64,000 nt of DNA from Chloroflexota bacterium (lineage in GTDB: Bacteria > Chloroflexota > Anaerolineae > Anaerolineales > UBA4823). Made by a program: the position numbers and the translations under genes. The stretch is from the NCBI GenBank assembly GCA_012516075.1, contig JAAYXE010000121.1:36435-100434 (forward strand). Direction: 5' to 3'. The notes beneath the pieces are model-generated. The model saw nothing but the letters and a program-made list of their open reading frames with translations. It searched no databases and was not told the DNA's origin. Position 1 is the stretch's first letter. Each line of letters opens with the position of its first letter. Positions 8,106 through 17,878 of the stretch are shown one piece after another.

Positions 8106-10352
8106 TTAACCGGGGCGTACGCGCTGCGCTTCGACCACATTCGGCAGGTTTTCCAGCCGGTCCAGGATGCGGCTGAGCTGTACGATGTCGCGCACTTCGA
8201 GCACCAGGTCGAAGACCGCCAGGTTGCGGTTGACGTCCGCGCTCACCTTGGGCATATTGACACCCTCGTCGGTGATCAGCGTGGACACGTCCTTCATCAG
8301 ACCGTTGCGGTCGTAAGCTTTGATGCGCACCGGGACGGGGAAGGTGCGCTTCGGCTCTCCCCAGGATACGCGCACCAGGCGCTCGCGGTCTCTCACCCGC
8401 AGGATATTCGGGCAGTCCTGGCGGTGAATCGTCGCCCCGCGCCCGCGGGTGATGTAGCCGATGATTTCATCGCCCGGCGCCGGGTTGCAGCAGCGCGCCA
8501 GGGTGGTCAGCAGGCCTTTCAGCCCGACCACCGTGACGGTGTCGCTGCTCAGCGAGCCGTCGTCGGACTTGCTGGGCGTGACCGGCCAGTCATGCTCGTC
8601 GTCGCTCTTATCGGTAAAGGTCAGGTAGTTGACGATGCGCGACAGCGGCAGGTCGCCCGTGCCCAGGGCCTCGTACATATCATCGACGCTGCGGTATTCG
8701 AACTCGCGCGACAGCCGCTCCAGGTTAACGTCCTGCAGCCCCAGCCGGCGCAGCTCTTTGTCCAGCTCGTTCTTCCCCTGGGTAATGTTCTGTTCGCGCC
8801 GCTGGCGCTTGAACCAGCGCCGGATCTTGGCGCGTGCCCGCTGCGTCTTGACCAGTCCCAGATTGGGGTTCAGCCAGTCGCGGCTGGGGCCGCCGTGTTT
8901 GGCGGTCAGGATTTCGACCTTATCGCCAGTCTTGAGCTCCGTGTCCAGCGAGACCAGCTTGCCGTTGACCTTGGCGCCCCGGCAGCGGTGGCCGATATCG
9001 GTGTGAACGTGGTAGGCGAAGTCGATCGGGGTAGAGCCGGCCGGCAGGTCGATGATATCCCCGCGCGGGGTGAAGACGTACACCCGGTCTTCGAACACGT
9101 CCGTCTTCATTCCGTCGACGAACTCGCGCGCGTCGTCCACATCCTGGCGCCACTCCATCAGGGAGCGCAGCCAGATGATGCGCTTTTCATATTCTTCGTC
9201 CCGGGTGCCGTTTTCCTTGTAGCGCCAGTGCGCCGCGATACCGTACTCTGCGTTCTGGTGCATCTCCGGCGTGCGGATCTGCACCTCCAGGGTCTTGCCG
9301 TCATCGTAAATCACAGCGGTGTGCAGCGAACGGTAGAAGTTGTCTTTCGGGTTAGCTATATAATCGTCGAACTCTCGGGGGATCGGGCGCCAGCGGGTGT
9401 GGATCACGCCCAGTGTGGAGTAGCAGGTGGGGATGTCCGGTACGATGATGCGCACCCCTCGCACGTCGTAAACCATGTCGAACGGGACCTGCTTGCGCAC
9501 CATCTTACGGTAGATCGAGTAAATATGCTTGGGGCGGGCGCTGATCTCGGCCTGGATGCCGTTCTGAGAAAGGATTTTCTCCAGGTTGGCCCGGATCTCC
9601 TTCATCTGCTCCTCGCGCGCAGAGCGGCGCTCGGCCAGAAGTTCGGCGATCTCACGGTATTTCTGCGGGTTCACATGCCGGAAAGCCAGGTCTTCCAGCT
9701 CCCACTTGATCTGCCAGATGCCCAGGCGGTTGGCAAGCGGGGCAAAAATATCCAGCGTTTGCTGGGCGATGCGCCGGCGCTTGTGCTCGGGCATGAACCC
9801 CAGGGTGCGCATATTGTGCAGGCGGTCGGCCAGTTTGATCAGCACCACGCGCACATCATCACCCATCGCCAGGAAGGTCTTGCGCAGCGTTTCCGACACC
9901 ATATCGTAGCGCCGGCTGCGCTGCAGCTGCTCCGCCTCTGTCTCCGGGTCCCGCCGGCCTCTGCGCTCAGCCAGCTCGCGTTCGGCGGCTTCGCGCGCTT
10001 CGTCCTCCGGGTGCTGGTCGCCGCGCGACACGCGCGGGAGCTGGGTCAGTTTGGTGACCCCATCCACCAGCATAGCAATTTCATCGCCAAAGTCCTGGCG
10101 GATGTCCTTCAGCGTGAGGTCCGTGTCCTCCACGGTATCGTGGAGCAGCCCGGCGGCGACCACCTCGGGTGTGATGCGCATCTCCGCCAGAATGTTGGCG
10201 ACCGCCACGCAGTGGTTAATATACGGCTCGCCAGAAGCGCGTTTCTGCCCTTCGTGCGCCTTTTCGGCCACGCGGTAGGCTCGCAGAATTAATTCACGGT
10301 CTGCGTCCGTATAATGATCAGGCAGATTCTCCATTAAGGTGTCTATGCGCAT
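8106..10352 (-). CDS. rel: Bifunctional (p)ppGpp synthetase/hydrolase (Rel/SpoT)
   Basis: A long RSH protein of 748 residues. The HD hydrolase domain carries LLHDTVEDT at about residues 70-77. The synthetase domain includes YDVRGVRIIVPD, the DYIANPKDNFYRSLHTAV region and TPEMHQNAEYGIAAHW. A TGS domain (VFTPRGDIIDLPAGSTPIDFAYHVH) and a C-terminal ACT domain (VRIKAYDRNGLMKDVSTLI) complete the standard order. It sets alarmone levels in response to starvation. The hydrolase motif is intact, so a bifunctional enzyme is likely. Confidence 0.95.
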   Translation of the reverse strand: MRIDTLMENLPDHYTDADRELILRAYRVAEKAHEGQKRASGEPYINHCVAVANILAEMRITPEVVAAGLLHDTVEDTDLTLKDIRQDFGDEIAMLVDGVTKLTQLPRVSRGDQHPEDEAREAAERELAERRGRRDPETEAEQLQRSRRYDMVSETLRKTFLAMGDDVRVVLIKLADRLHNMRTLGFMPEHKRRRIAQQTLDIFAPLANRLGIWQIKWELEDLAFRHVNPQKYREIAELLAERRSAREEQMKEIRANLEKILSQNGIQAEISARPKHIYSIYRKMVRKQVPFDMVYDVRGVRIIVPDIPTCYSTLGVIHTRWRPIPREFDDYIANPKDNFYRSLHTAVIYDDGKTLEVQIRTPEMHQNAEYGIAAHWRYKENGTRDEEYEKRIIWLRSLMEWRQDVDDAREFVDGMKTDVFEDRVYVFTPRGDIIDLPAGSTPIDFAYHVHTDIGHRCRGAKVNGKLVSLDTELKTGDKVEILTAKHGGPSRDWLNPNLGLVKTQRARAKIRRWFKRQRREQNITQGKNELDKELRRLGLQDVNLERLSREFEYRSVDDMYEALGTGDLPLSRIVNYLTFTDKSDDEHDWPVTPSKSDDGSLSSDTVTVVGLKGLLTTLARCCNPAPGDEIIGYITRGRGATIHRQDCPNILRVRDRERLVRVSWGEPKRTFPVPVRIKAYDRNGLMKDVSTLITDEGVNMPKVSADVNRNLAVFDLVLEVRDIVQLSRILDRLENLPNVVEAQRVRPG

Positions 10353-10450
10353 CCGGGTTACCTCTATTAATTAGTATAATCACCGACCCCGCATACAGCA
10401 AGGGTGGCTGATAAGCGATTATTTGAACAGGTTTTACGGCAAAAGCATGA

Positions 10451-10480
10451 AAAAAGGCCGCCGGGAGAATCAAAGCGGCC
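10451..10480 (-). terminator. Intrinsic terminator overlapping the transporter stop codon
   Basis: On the minus strand GGCCGC (10480-10475) and GCGGCC (10461-10456) form a stem, followed at once by TTTTTT. The TGA stop of the transporter gene sits in the loop, and the last codons lie in the upstream arm. Confidence 0.85.
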
Positions 10481-12245
10481 AGATCCGGGGTACCATCACG
10501 ATTGCCAGCAGGAAGATGATTACGGTCAGCAGGGAGCCCACTTTTAAGAAGTCCATAAAGCGGTAGCGCCCCGGCCCGTACACGATCAGGCAGGCCGGCT
10601 CCAGCGGGGTCAGGAAGGAGCAGCTCGCCCCGACAGCGATCATGATCGCGAAGGTGCGCGGGTTCACGCCGAGCTGCAGGGCGGTCTGCACGGCAATTGG
10701 CACCACAACCACGGCTGCCGCCTGGTTCGACATCGGCTGTGTCAGCAGCATGGTCAGGATGAAAAAAGCGGCGAGCAGTACGATGGGATTGGCATGACCG
10801 GCAAAATCGACGATCTGCATGGCCAGGTAGCGGGCGGTCCCGGTGTGCTCCAGCGCTGTGCCCAGGGCCAGCATGCTGCCGATCAGGATCAGCGCCCGCC
10901 ATTCCACTTCACGGTAGGCCTCCTCGGGGGTGATGCAGCGGGTCAGAAAGACAACCAGCACGCCCAGCAGCAGGGCCACCGGCAGGTTAACGACCTCCAG
11001 CGTGGCCAGGATCAGCGCCCCGGCGAAAGCCCCCAGAGCGATCGGCGCGCGCCGTGTGTTGGGGAGTTTGTCATCCACCGTGTCGAGCACACGCAGGGTG
11101 TTGTCCTCCTGCAGGGCGCTGATGTTAGCGCGCTTTCCCTGAATGAGCAGTACATCTCCCAGGCGCAGCGGCGTGCGGCTGATTTTGCGCCGGATGGTCT
11201 CCCCGTGGCGGGTGATCGCCAGCACCTGCAGCCCGTAGCGTTCACGGAACTGAACCCCGAACAGCGTCCGGCCGATTAACGGCGAGCGTGAGAGCAGGAT
11301 GGCCTCGACCAGGCCGACGTCGTCGTCCTGCAGCTCCGGGTCCGAGAGCTTTACATTGGCTTTAATATCTATCCCGGCTTTATTTTTGATCTTCAGGATC
11401 TCATCCCGCTCGCCCTCAACCAGCAGCACATCCCCTTCTTCCAGCTCAAGGTTGGCCTGTGGAGCCAGGTAGCGCGATTTGCCTCGGATCACGCGCACCA
11501 CGGTAAGGTCCAGGTCTCGCCCCAGCCCCGATTCCGCCAGGGTCTTCCCGGCGATGGGCGAACCGGGCAGGATCAGGGTCTCCGTCAGGTAGGTATTGGC
11601 CTGGAAACCGTTGGCGTTCTCATCGCCGCTGGCCCGGTTGGGGATCATCCGCCGGCCGATGAAGAACATGTACAGCAGGCCCAGCACCATAATCGGCAGC
11701 CCCACCGGGGTAAGCTCAAACATCCCGATCGGGGCCATGCCGTACTGCACCATCAGGCCGCTGACGACGATGTTGGTAGAAGTGGCGATCAGGGTCACCG
11801 AGCTGGCCAGGATGGTGGCAAAGGCCAGGGGCATAAGCAGTTGTGAAACGCTGATCCTGGCCCGGCGCGCCAGGGTGACGGCGACCGGAAGGAAGAATGC
11901 AGCCGAAGCGGTGTTGCTCATGAACGTGCTCAATACGGCCGGGGCGGCCATCATCGAAACCAGAACGCGGTTTGGATCGTTCCCCGTCCGTCGCAGCAGC
12001 GCCCGGCCGGCCAGGTCGACCACGCCGGTGCGCACCAGCGCCGCTGTCAGGATCAGCAGCCCCAGGATCATCAGCACCGCTTCGCTGCCAAACCCGGCAA
12101 AGGCCAGTTCCACGGGGAGCAGCCCCGTCAGCACCAGGACTATCATCACCCCCAGCGCGACAACATCTGCGGGCATACGTTCCGTGGAAAAAAGGATCAT
12201 GGTGATCAGAACGATGACCAGGAGTAAAGCAATTTCAAATGTCAC
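10470..12245 (-). CDS. SLC13/DASS-type transporter with two RCK_C domains
   Basis: A 591-residue inner-membrane protein. About five hydrophobic helices come first (IALLLVIVLITMILF, DVVALGVMIVLVLTGLLPV, and on). Two TrkA-C (RCK_C) modules follow at about 212-287 and 306-376, with NLELEEGDVLLVEGE and PLRLGDVLLIQGK. A second membrane half then contains VFLTRCITPEEAYREVEW, QPMSNQAAAVVVVPIA and GASCSFLTPLEPACLIVYGPG, typical of the divalent anion/Na symporters. The substrate may be sulfate, a dicarboxylate or another anion; the RCK_C pair suggests ligand gating. Confidence 0.85.
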   Translation of the reverse strand: MTFEIALLLVIVLITMILFSTERMPADVVALGVMIVLVLTGLLPVELAFAGFGSEAVLMILGLLILTAALVRTGVVDLAGRALLRRTGNDPNRVLVSMMAAPAVLSTFMSNTASAAFFLPVAVTLARRARISVSQLLMPLAFATILASSVTLIATSTNIVVSGLMVQYGMAPIGMFELTPVGLPIMVLGLLYMFFIGRRMIPNRASGDENANGFQANTYLTETLILPGSPIAGKTLAESGLGRDLDLTVVRVIRGKSRYLAPQANLELEEGDVLLVEGERDEILKIKNKAGIDIKANVKLSDPELQDDDVGLVEAILLSRSPLIGRTLFGVQFRERYGLQVLAITRHGETIRRKISRTPLRLGDVLLIQGKRANISALQEDNTLRVLDTVDDKLPNTRRAPIALGAFAGALILATLEVVNLPVALLLGVLVVFLTRCITPEEAYREVEWRALILIGSMLALGTALEHTGTARYLAMQIVDFAGHANPIVLLAAFFILTMLLTQPMSNQAAAVVVVPIAVQTALQLGVNPRTFAIMIAVGASCSFLTPLEPACLIVYGPGRYRFMDFLKVGSLLTVIIFLLAIVMVPRIWPL

Positions 12246-12345
12246 TGCCCTTCCCTCTTAATATCCCCACCTGACCGGTTCCGGCAACACTGTCGGTTGA
12301 CGAATTATATCTATACTTACACGAAATATGTGAAGAATAATAACA

Positions 12346-12382
12346 AAAACCCTCCAGTTTTTAACCTTCTCTGGAGGGTTTT
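12346..12382 (-). terminator. Intrinsic terminator of the oxidoreductase gene
   Basis: A stem AAAACCCTCCAG/CTGGAGGGTTTT with a 13-nt loop, ending in a T tract when read on the minus strand, 20 bp after the Gfo/Idh/MocA stop. It is A/T flanked on both sides, so it may also work on the plus strand. Confidence 0.85.
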
Positions 12383-12402
12383 GCGTTCGCAGCAATACTC
12401 GT

Positions 12403-13380
12403 TCAGCGTGGTTGGCCCGTCCGTGCGGACTCAAGCAGCTTGAGGATGACCGCCGTGTTGCTGCGGCTGTCCTCAAGGCTGATGCGCGGCGGCGTGCCGT
12501 TGAGCACCGCACTGGCCAGGTCCTCTACCTCGCCCAGGTACAGCTCCTGCTCGGGGAAGGTGATCGTCTCCACCTGATCGCCGCGCTGCAGCTCGATCCG
12601 GGCGTCCGCACCGGGCTTGAACGGCGCCGGGATAAAGATGCTCCCCTCCGTGCCGAAGATGTGCACGTAGGCGCGCAGCGGCGCCTTAAACCCGCAGTCA
12701 AACTGGGCGATCACGCCCCCCGGAAATCGCATCTGCCCCGCGAAGCGCACGTCCACCCCGGTCGGCCCGGTCTCCTGCCAGCCGTACACTTCCTCCGGTT
12801 CGGCTCCAACCATCGTGCGCGCATAGCTGACCGGATAGCAGCCGATATCCCACAGGCTGCCTCCTACCAGCTCGGCGCTCAGGCGCACATCGCCCGGCCG
12901 GTTGAGTAAAAAGTTGAACGAACCGTGGATGTTCTGCAGTTCGCCGATGGCGCCGGAGTCGATCAGCTCTTTCACCTTCAGCGTCTGCGGGTGGTGGCGG
13001 TACATAAAGGCTTCGGCGATCACAACCCCGTTCTCTACGGCGGCCTGGCGGATGGCGTCCACTTCCTCCAGGGTCACCGCCAGCGGTTTTTCACACAGCA
13101 CGTGCTTCCCGGCCTGCGCCGCCTTCACGGTCCATTCTTTATGCATCGCGTTCGGCAGCGGGATGTACACCACGTCGATTTCCGGGTCGGCCAATAGTTC
13201 TTCATAACTGCCGTATGCGCAGGGGATCTCCCATTCCTGCGCATACTGGCGCGCTTTTTCTTCACTCCGGCTGGCAACCGCCCGCAGCTGATTGCGCTGC
13301 GACATTCGCAGCGGCGGGATGAGCGAACGGTTGATGCGCGCCGTGCTGATAATTCCCCACTGCAGCACTCGATCGGTCAT
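12403..13380 (-). CDS. Gfo/Idh/MocA family oxidoreductase
   Basis: A 325-residue NAD(P)-dependent dehydrogenase. The N-terminal Rossmann domain starts with LQWGIISTARINRSLIPPL rather than a clean GxGxxG. DVVYIPLPNAMHKEWTVKAAQAGKHVLCEKPLAVT is the family signature, with the catalytic Lys in CEKPLA. VIAEAFMYRHHPQTLKVKELI and GGSLWDIGCYPVSYARTM lead into the C-terminal substrate domain. The substrate is likely a sugar or inositol derivative but cannot be named. It has its own terminator; the aldo/keto reductase gene lies 57 bp upstream on the same strand. Confidence 0.88.
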   Translation of the reverse strand: MTDRVLQWGIISTARINRSLIPPLRMSQRNQLRAVASRSEEKARQYAQEWEIPCAYGSYEELLADPEIDVVYIPLPNAMHKEWTVKAAQAGKHVLCEKPLAVTLEEVDAIRQAAVENGVVIAEAFMYRHHPQTLKVKELIDSGAIGELQNIHGSFNFLLNRPGDVRLSAELVGGSLWDIGCYPVSYARTMVGAEPEEVYGWQETGPTGVDVRFAGQMRFPGGVIAQFDCGFKAPLRAYVHIFGTEGSIFIPAPFKPGADARIELQRGDQVETITFPEQELYLGEVEDLASAVLNGTPPRISLEDSRSNTAVILKLLESARTGQPR

Positions 13381-13437
13381 CTGGATTTCCTCCTCATTCG
13401 TTGTTCATTTCTTTCACCAGCGCGCTGCGCTGCCGCC

Positions 13438-14421
13438 TCACCAGCGCTGGTGCACCTCCGGGCGAATGTACTGGTCGTAGATTTCCGCCGCCTGCGCCAT
13501 GGCCTCATGCGGGATAGGGTCGAGGTCCGCCGCGGAGACGTTCTCCTCCACCTGTGCCGGCCGTTTGGCCCCCGGGATGGCGCAGGTTACCGCATCGAAC
13601 ATCAGGATCCAGCGTAGAGCAAACTGGGTGAGCGACCAGCCCTGAGGGACCAGCGGGCGCAGCTTCTCCACGGCTTCCAGCCCCTTCGCAAAAGGCACGC
13701 CGGAGAAGGTTTCGCCCACGTCGAAGGCTTCTCCACGGCGGTTGTAATTGCGGTGGTCGTCGGGAGGGAAGGAGGTCTGCGCAGTCATCTTGCCGGTCAG
13801 CAGCCCGCTGGCCAGCGGCACGCGCGCCAGGATGCCGACCTGGCGCTGCTTCGCCAGTTTGAAGAACAATTCCGCCGGACGCTGCCGGAAGATGTTGAAG
13901 ATGATCTGCACGGTTTTGACACCCGGGTATTCGATTGCCTTCAGCGCTTCTTCCACCTTTTCCACGCTCACGCCGTAATGGCAGATCTTCCCCGCCCGCA
14001 CCAGGTCGTCCAGGATGTCGAAGACCTCCGGCATGTAGTACACCTCGGTCGGCGGGCAGTGTAACTGCAGCAGGTCAAGCGCTTCGGTCTCCAGGTTTTT
14101 CAGGCTGCGCTCCACGAAGGCGGTCAGATTCTGGCGGTTGTAGCCGCCAGGCTCCTGCTTTTCCAGCCGGCGCCCGGCTTTGGTGGCGATATAAATGGTC
14201 TCGCTGCGCTCCTTGCGCAGCCGCGCCAGCAGCCGCTCGCTGCGCCCGTCGCCGTACACATCGGCCGTGTCAAAGAAATTCACCCCCAGATCGACCGCCC
14301 GGTGCAGGGCTGCCAGAGATTCCCGATCGTCCACCTCCCCCCACGCGCTGCCGATCGCCCAGGCTCCGAAGCTGATTGCCGAAACGTTGAAACCCGTCCT
14401 CCCCAGCTGGCGGTATTCCAT
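13438..14421 (-). CDS. Aldo/keto reductase
   Basis: A 327-residue TIM-barrel NADPH oxidoreductase. It begins MEYRQLGRTGFNVSAISFGAWAIG. FFDTADVYGDGRSERLLA holds the Asp/Tyr of the catalytic tetrad, IYIATKAGRR the Lys, and DLLQLHCPP the His. VTCAIPGAKRPAQVEENV near the end is the cofactor-phosphate loop. Substrate is unknown. It probably shares a transcript with the downstream Gfo/Idh/MocA oxidoreductase, so the two may act on the same sugar. Confidence 0.9.
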   Translation of the reverse strand: MEYRQLGRTGFNVSAISFGAWAIGSAWGEVDDRESLAALHRAVDLGVNFFDTADVYGDGRSERLLARLRKERSETIYIATKAGRRLEKQEPGGYNRQNLTAFVERSLKNLETEALDLLQLHCPPTEVYYMPEVFDILDDLVRAGKICHYGVSVEKVEEALKAIEYPGVKTVQIIFNIFRQRPAELFFKLAKQRQVGILARVPLASGLLTGKMTAQTSFPPDDHRNYNRRGEAFDVGETFSGVPFAKGLEAVEKLRPLVPQGWSLTQFALRWILMFDAVTCAIPGAKRPAQVEENVSAADLDPIPHEAMAQAAEIYDQYIRPEVHQRW

Positions 14422-14485
14422 CGAACTGCCCTCCTTTTATTATTTTAATTCGTCATGCGATTCTTAAGTCGGTTAGATTTCCGCA

Positions 14486-15781
14486 CTATTCCGTTTGCGC
14501 GGCAAGGGTAAAAGCCTGCTCCGCCGCATTGATCGTGGCCTCGATCACCGCTTCGTCGTGTCCTGTGGACAGGAACGCGCTCTCGAACTGCGAAGGCGCC
14601 AGGTAGACGCCTCGCTCCAGCATGGCGGTGAAAAAGGCCCCGAAGCGCCGTGTATTGCACTGGCGGACGCTCTGCCAGTCGCGCACCGGCTCGCCGGTGA
14701 AGAAGGTGCAGAACATCGTCCCGACCCGTGCCGCCGCTACCGGAACCTTATGCGCGGCTGCAGCGGCCTGCAGTCCCTCCAGCAGGCGTCCGGCGGCGGC
14801 TTCCATTTTCTCCCACACGCCTTCTTCTTTGAGCTGCCGCAGGGTCACCAGCCCGGCTGTCATCGCCAGCGGGTTGCCCGACAGCGTACCGGCCTGGTAC
14901 ACGGGACCGGCTGGTGCGATCATCTCCATAATCTCCCGCCGCCCGCCGTAAGCGCCTACCGGCAGACCGCCGCCGATCACCTTGCCCAGGGTGGTCAGGT
15001 CGGGGTGAATGTTGTACAGGCTCTGCGCGCCGCCCGGGTGAACGCGGAACCCGGTCATCACCTCGTCAAAGATCAGCAGCGCTCCTTCCGCCTGCGTGAT
15101 CTCGCGCAGCCCCTGCAGAAAGCCATCCACCGGCGGCACAACGCCCATGTTGCCGGCCACCGGCTCGACGATCACCGCCGCAATCTCGCCCTTGAAGCGC
15201 TCAAAGAGGCGCTGTACGCTCTCGATATCGTTGTAGCGCGCCACCAGAGTGTCCTGCACGGTAGCAGCAGGCACGCCGGGCGAATCGGGCAGCCCCAGCG
15301 TGGCTACACCCGACCCGGCCTGCACCAGCAGCAGGTCGGCGTGCCCGTGGTAACAGCCCTCGAATTTAATGATCTTACTGCGCCCGGTGTACGCCCGCGC
15401 CAGCCGCAGGGCGCTCATCGTGGCCTCGGTGCCCGAGTTGACGAAGCGCAGCATCTCGATGGCGGGCATGAACTCCTGGATGCACTGCGCCAGCTCCACC
15501 TCCAGCGGACTGGGCGCGCCGTAGCTGGTGCCGCGCTGTACGGCTTCCTGCAGCGCCGCCACCACCGCCGGGTGGGCGTGGCCCAGCACCAGCGGCCCCC
15601 AGGAGAGCACATAATCGATGTAGCGGTTGCCGTCGACGTCAAACAGATAGGGCCCCTCGCTGCGCTCGATGAACACGGGCTGCCCCCCTACCGCACGGAA
15701 AGCCCGCACCGGCGAATCGACACCGCCGGGCAGGATCGCACATGCCTGCTGGAAGAGCTTACGGGATTTCTCGATGTTCAA
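14486..15781 (-). CDS. hemL: Glutamate-1-semialdehyde 2,1-aminomutase
   Basis: A PLP aminomutase that makes 5-aminolevulinate from glutamate semialdehyde (C5 pathway). Motifs are [73 protein letters not shown] and [16 protein letters not shown] with the Schiff-base Lys. I prefer the TTG start at 15781 (10 bp after GGAGG), which gives 431 residues, the family length; an upstream ATG at 15838 would add 19 residues derived from a decayed gene. It closes the hem cluster. Confidence 0.93.
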   Translation of the reverse strand: MNIEKSRKLFQQACAILPGGVDSPVRAFRAVGGQPVFIERSEGPYLFDVDGNRYIDYVLSWGPLVLGHAHPAVVAALQEAVQRGTSYGAPSPLEVELAQCIQEFMPAIEMLRFVNSGTEATMSALRLARAYTGRSKIIKFEGCYHGHADLLLVQAGSGVATLGLPDSPGVPAATVQDTLVARYNDIESVQRLFERFKGEIAAVIVEPVAGNMGVVPPVDGFLQGLREITQAEGALLIFDEVMTGFRVHPGGAQSLYNIHPDLTTLGKVIGGGLPVGAYGGRREIMEMIAPAGPVYQAGTLSGNPLAMTAGLVTLRQLKEEGVWEKMEAAAGRLLEGLQAAAAAHKVPVAAARVGTMFCTFFTGEPVRDWQSVRQCNTRRFGAFFTAMLERGVYLAPSQFESAFLSTGHDEAVIEATINAAEQAFTLAAQTE

Positions 15782-16010
15782 AGTTTTCTGTCCTCCAGTG
15801 ATGTACCGGCGGGGTGCTCCCGCACGGTGATTTTTCATCTTCGATCCGGCGCATATATTTCAGGGCACGCTGCGCGGCCTGCTTTCCGGAGTTGATGCAG
15901 TCGGGAATGCCGGTCACGCGACAGCCGCTGCTGGCCAGCACCAGGCCGGAATGGGCTGCTTATGCCGCGTTGATGCGTTCGATGCGCTCCGGATGTCCTC
16001 TACGGGTGGA
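15759..16010 (-). pseudogene. hemG: Protoporphyrinogen oxidase (HemG/HemY type) C-terminal remnant
   Basis: Between hemB and hemL one minus frame reads HPERIERINAA, a TAA (15962-15960), then AHSGLVLASSGCRVTGIPDC and [15 protein letters not shown]. This matches the C-terminal FAD-binding end of the O2-dependent protoporphyrinogen oxidase (pattern HxERI..., then GLxLAGxxYRGVGIPDCIxSGxxAA). Nothing of the first 400 or so residues of that enzyme is present. The remnant runs on into the hemL start region. It is a clear fossil of a gene that once sat in this operon. Confidence 0.75.
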
Positions 16011-16016
16011 TAGAAA

Positions 16017-17087
16017 TTATCCTTCCCGCAGCCAGCGGGAGGCTTCCAGCGCGTGGTAGGTCAGAATCAGGTCGGCGCCGGCGCGCTTGATCCCGGTCAG
16101 CGCCTCCAGCACCGAGGTGCGCTCATCCAGCCAGCCCCGGGCGGCAGCCGCCTTCAGCAGCGAATACTCGCCGCTCACGTTGTACGCCGCCAGCGGAAGC
16201 TGCGGAAAGGCCTCGTGTACCCGCCGGATCACATCGAGATAAGGCAGCGCTGGCTTGACCATCAGCATGTCGGCGCCTTCGTTCACATCCAGGGCAGCTT
16301 CCCGCAGGGCCTCGCGCACGTTGGCAGGGTCCATCTGGTGCGATTTGCGGTCGCCGAATTTGGGCGGCGACTCCGCCGCATCGCGGAAGGGTCCGTAGAA
16401 GGCCGAGGCATATTTCACCGCGTAGGAGAGAATGCCCACATGTTCAAACTGTGCCTGGTCCAGCGCCGCGCGGATGCGCTTCACCATGCCGTCGATCATC
16501 CCGCTGGGCGCGACGATATCCGCGCCGGCCTCGGCGTGCGACAGCACCACCTTTTCGAGCACATCCAGCGTGGGGTCGTTGAGCACGTAGCCCTCCGGCA
16601 GGTGCGGCGCCGGCAGCCTGCCGTCTTTATCCGGCACATTGAGCACCCCGCAGTGTCCGTGGTCGGTGTACTCGCACATGCACACATCGGTGATCACCAC
16701 CAGTTCCGGCACCTGGCGCTTGATCTCGCGGATGGCGCGCTGGACCACGCCGTCAGGAGCGAAATTCTCGCTCCCCATGGGATCCTTTTCCTGCGGGATG
16801 CCGAACAGAACCACGGCCGGCACGCCCGCCTGTGCGCAGCGCTCGGCTTCCTCAGCCACGCGGTCCACCGACCATTGATAGATGCCAGGCATGGAGGGGA
16901 TTTCGCGCTGCTCGTTCATACCCGGGCGCACAAAGACCGGGTAGATAAAATCGGCCGGGTTCAGTTCCGTCTCACGCACCATGCTGCGCAGGGTGGGGTT
17001 CAACCGCAGCCGCCGCGGGCGCACCCTGGGGAAGGCCGCCTCGCATTTTTGCTGCAGGTTGTTTGGCTTGGGTTCGATCATTTCCAT
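16017..17087 (-). CDS. hemB: Porphobilinogen synthase (delta-aminolevulinate dehydratase)
   Basis: A 356-residue enzyme that condenses two 5-aminolevulinates. It has the Zn-type cysteine triad in [16 protein letters not shown] (C-x-C-x7-C), [15 protein letters not shown], and both Schiff-base lysines, in [17 protein letters not shown] and [32 protein letters not shown] is the typical N-terminal arm. It lies 17 bp after hemD in the operon. Confidence 0.96.
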   Translation of the reverse strand: MEMIEPKPNNLQQKCEAAFPRVRPRRLRLNPTLRSMVRETELNPADFIYPVFVRPGMNEQREIPSMPGIYQWSVDRVAEEAERCAQAGVPAVVLFGIPQEKDPMGSENFAPDGVVQRAIREIKRQVPELVVITDVCMCEYTDHGHCGVLNVPDKDGRLPAPHLPEGYVLNDPTLDVLEKVVLSHAEAGADIVAPSGMIDGMVKRIRAALDQAQFEHVGILSYAVKYASAFYGPFRDAAESPPKFGDRKSHQMDPANVREALREAALDVNEGADMLMVKPALPYLDVIRRVHEAFPQLPLAAYNVSGEYSLLKAAAARGWLDERTSVLEALTGIKRAGADLILTYHALEASRWLREG

Positions 17088-17104
17088 GGGGTCACCTTGA
17101 ATTT

Positions 17105-17878
17105 TTATTTTTTCTGGCTTTCAACTTCAAGCAGGGCGCGCACCAGCCCGGCGGTGGTGTATTCCTGCGCCACCACCTGCACCGGCAGGCCCAGTTCGCA
17201 GGCGGTGCCAGCGGTGATCGGTCCGATGCAGGCGACCAGCGGGTTTCCTGGCAGATGCAGCGGGTCCAGCCCGGCTGCCTCGACCAGGGCGCAGAAGCTG
17301 CGAACCGTGGAGGAGCTGGTGAATGTAATGATATCCACCCCTGCCCGCAGTTCTTCGATCGTATGGGGGTCTGGCTCAGCCGGGACCGTGTGATAGGCGG
17401 TCACCTCGTCGGCCTGGCCGCCCAGGTGGGTGATCGCTTCGGACAGCGCTCTGCGCGCCCGCTCGGCGCGTGCCAGCAGCACGCGTTTGCCGCGCAGGTC
17501 GCCCAGCCCGGGCAGGATCGCCTCGGCGATGTATTCGCCGGGCACGAAATCGGGATGTATGCCGCGCTGTTCCAGAGCCGCAGCCGTCTGCGGGCCAATG
17601 GCAGCCACCCGCAGTCCGGGCGGCAGCTCGCCGATCCCCAGCGCTTCCAATCGCTGCCATACAGCCTGCACGCCGTTGACGCTGGTCAGCACCAGCCAGT
17701 GGTAGCAGTCCAGCTCGCGCAGCGCCCGGTCGAGCCGGGACGGGTCGACAGCCGGCTGGATCCGGATGGTCGGGAAAAAGATCACCTGCGCCCCGGCGTC
17801 TCGCAGCAGGCGGGCAAAATCTTCCGCCTGTTCGCGCGGGCGGGTGATCACCACACGCTTGCCTCGCAGGTCAGACAT
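17105..17878 (-). CDS. hemD: Uroporphyrinogen-III synthase
   Basis: A 257-residue HemD that cyclises hydroxymethylbilane with inversion of ring D. The family is divergent, but [27 protein letters not shown] at the start, [15 protein letters not shown] residues ([12 protein letters not shown]), [18 protein letters not shown] and [22 protein letters not shown] are typical. The start overlaps the hemC stop by 8 bp, which confirms the assignment. Confidence 0.92.
   Translation of the reverse strand: MSDLRGKRVVITRPREQAEDFARLLRDAGAQVIFFPTIRIQPAVDPSRLDRALRELDCYHWLVLTSVNGVQAVWQRLEALGIGELPPGLRVAAIGPQTAAALEQRGIHPDFVPGEYIAEAILPGLGDLRGKRVLLARAERARRALSEAITHLGGQADEVTAYHTVPAEPDPHTIEELRAGVDIITFTSSSTVRSFCALVEAAGLDPLHLPGNPLVACIGPITAGTACELGLPVQVVAQEYTTAGLVRALLEVESQKK

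Noticed and set aside
8424..10292. Long open frame (622 codons) on the plus strand opposite rel
   Set aside because: Mirror frame of a GC-rich gene. It has no ribosome site or family motif, and rel on the other strand is certain.
14495..15895. Plus-strand open frame opposite hemL, and similar ones opposite hemB (16053-17393) and the THUMP methyltransferase (42319-43836)
   Set aside because: Antisense shadows of well-recognised genes with repetitive, low-complexity composition.
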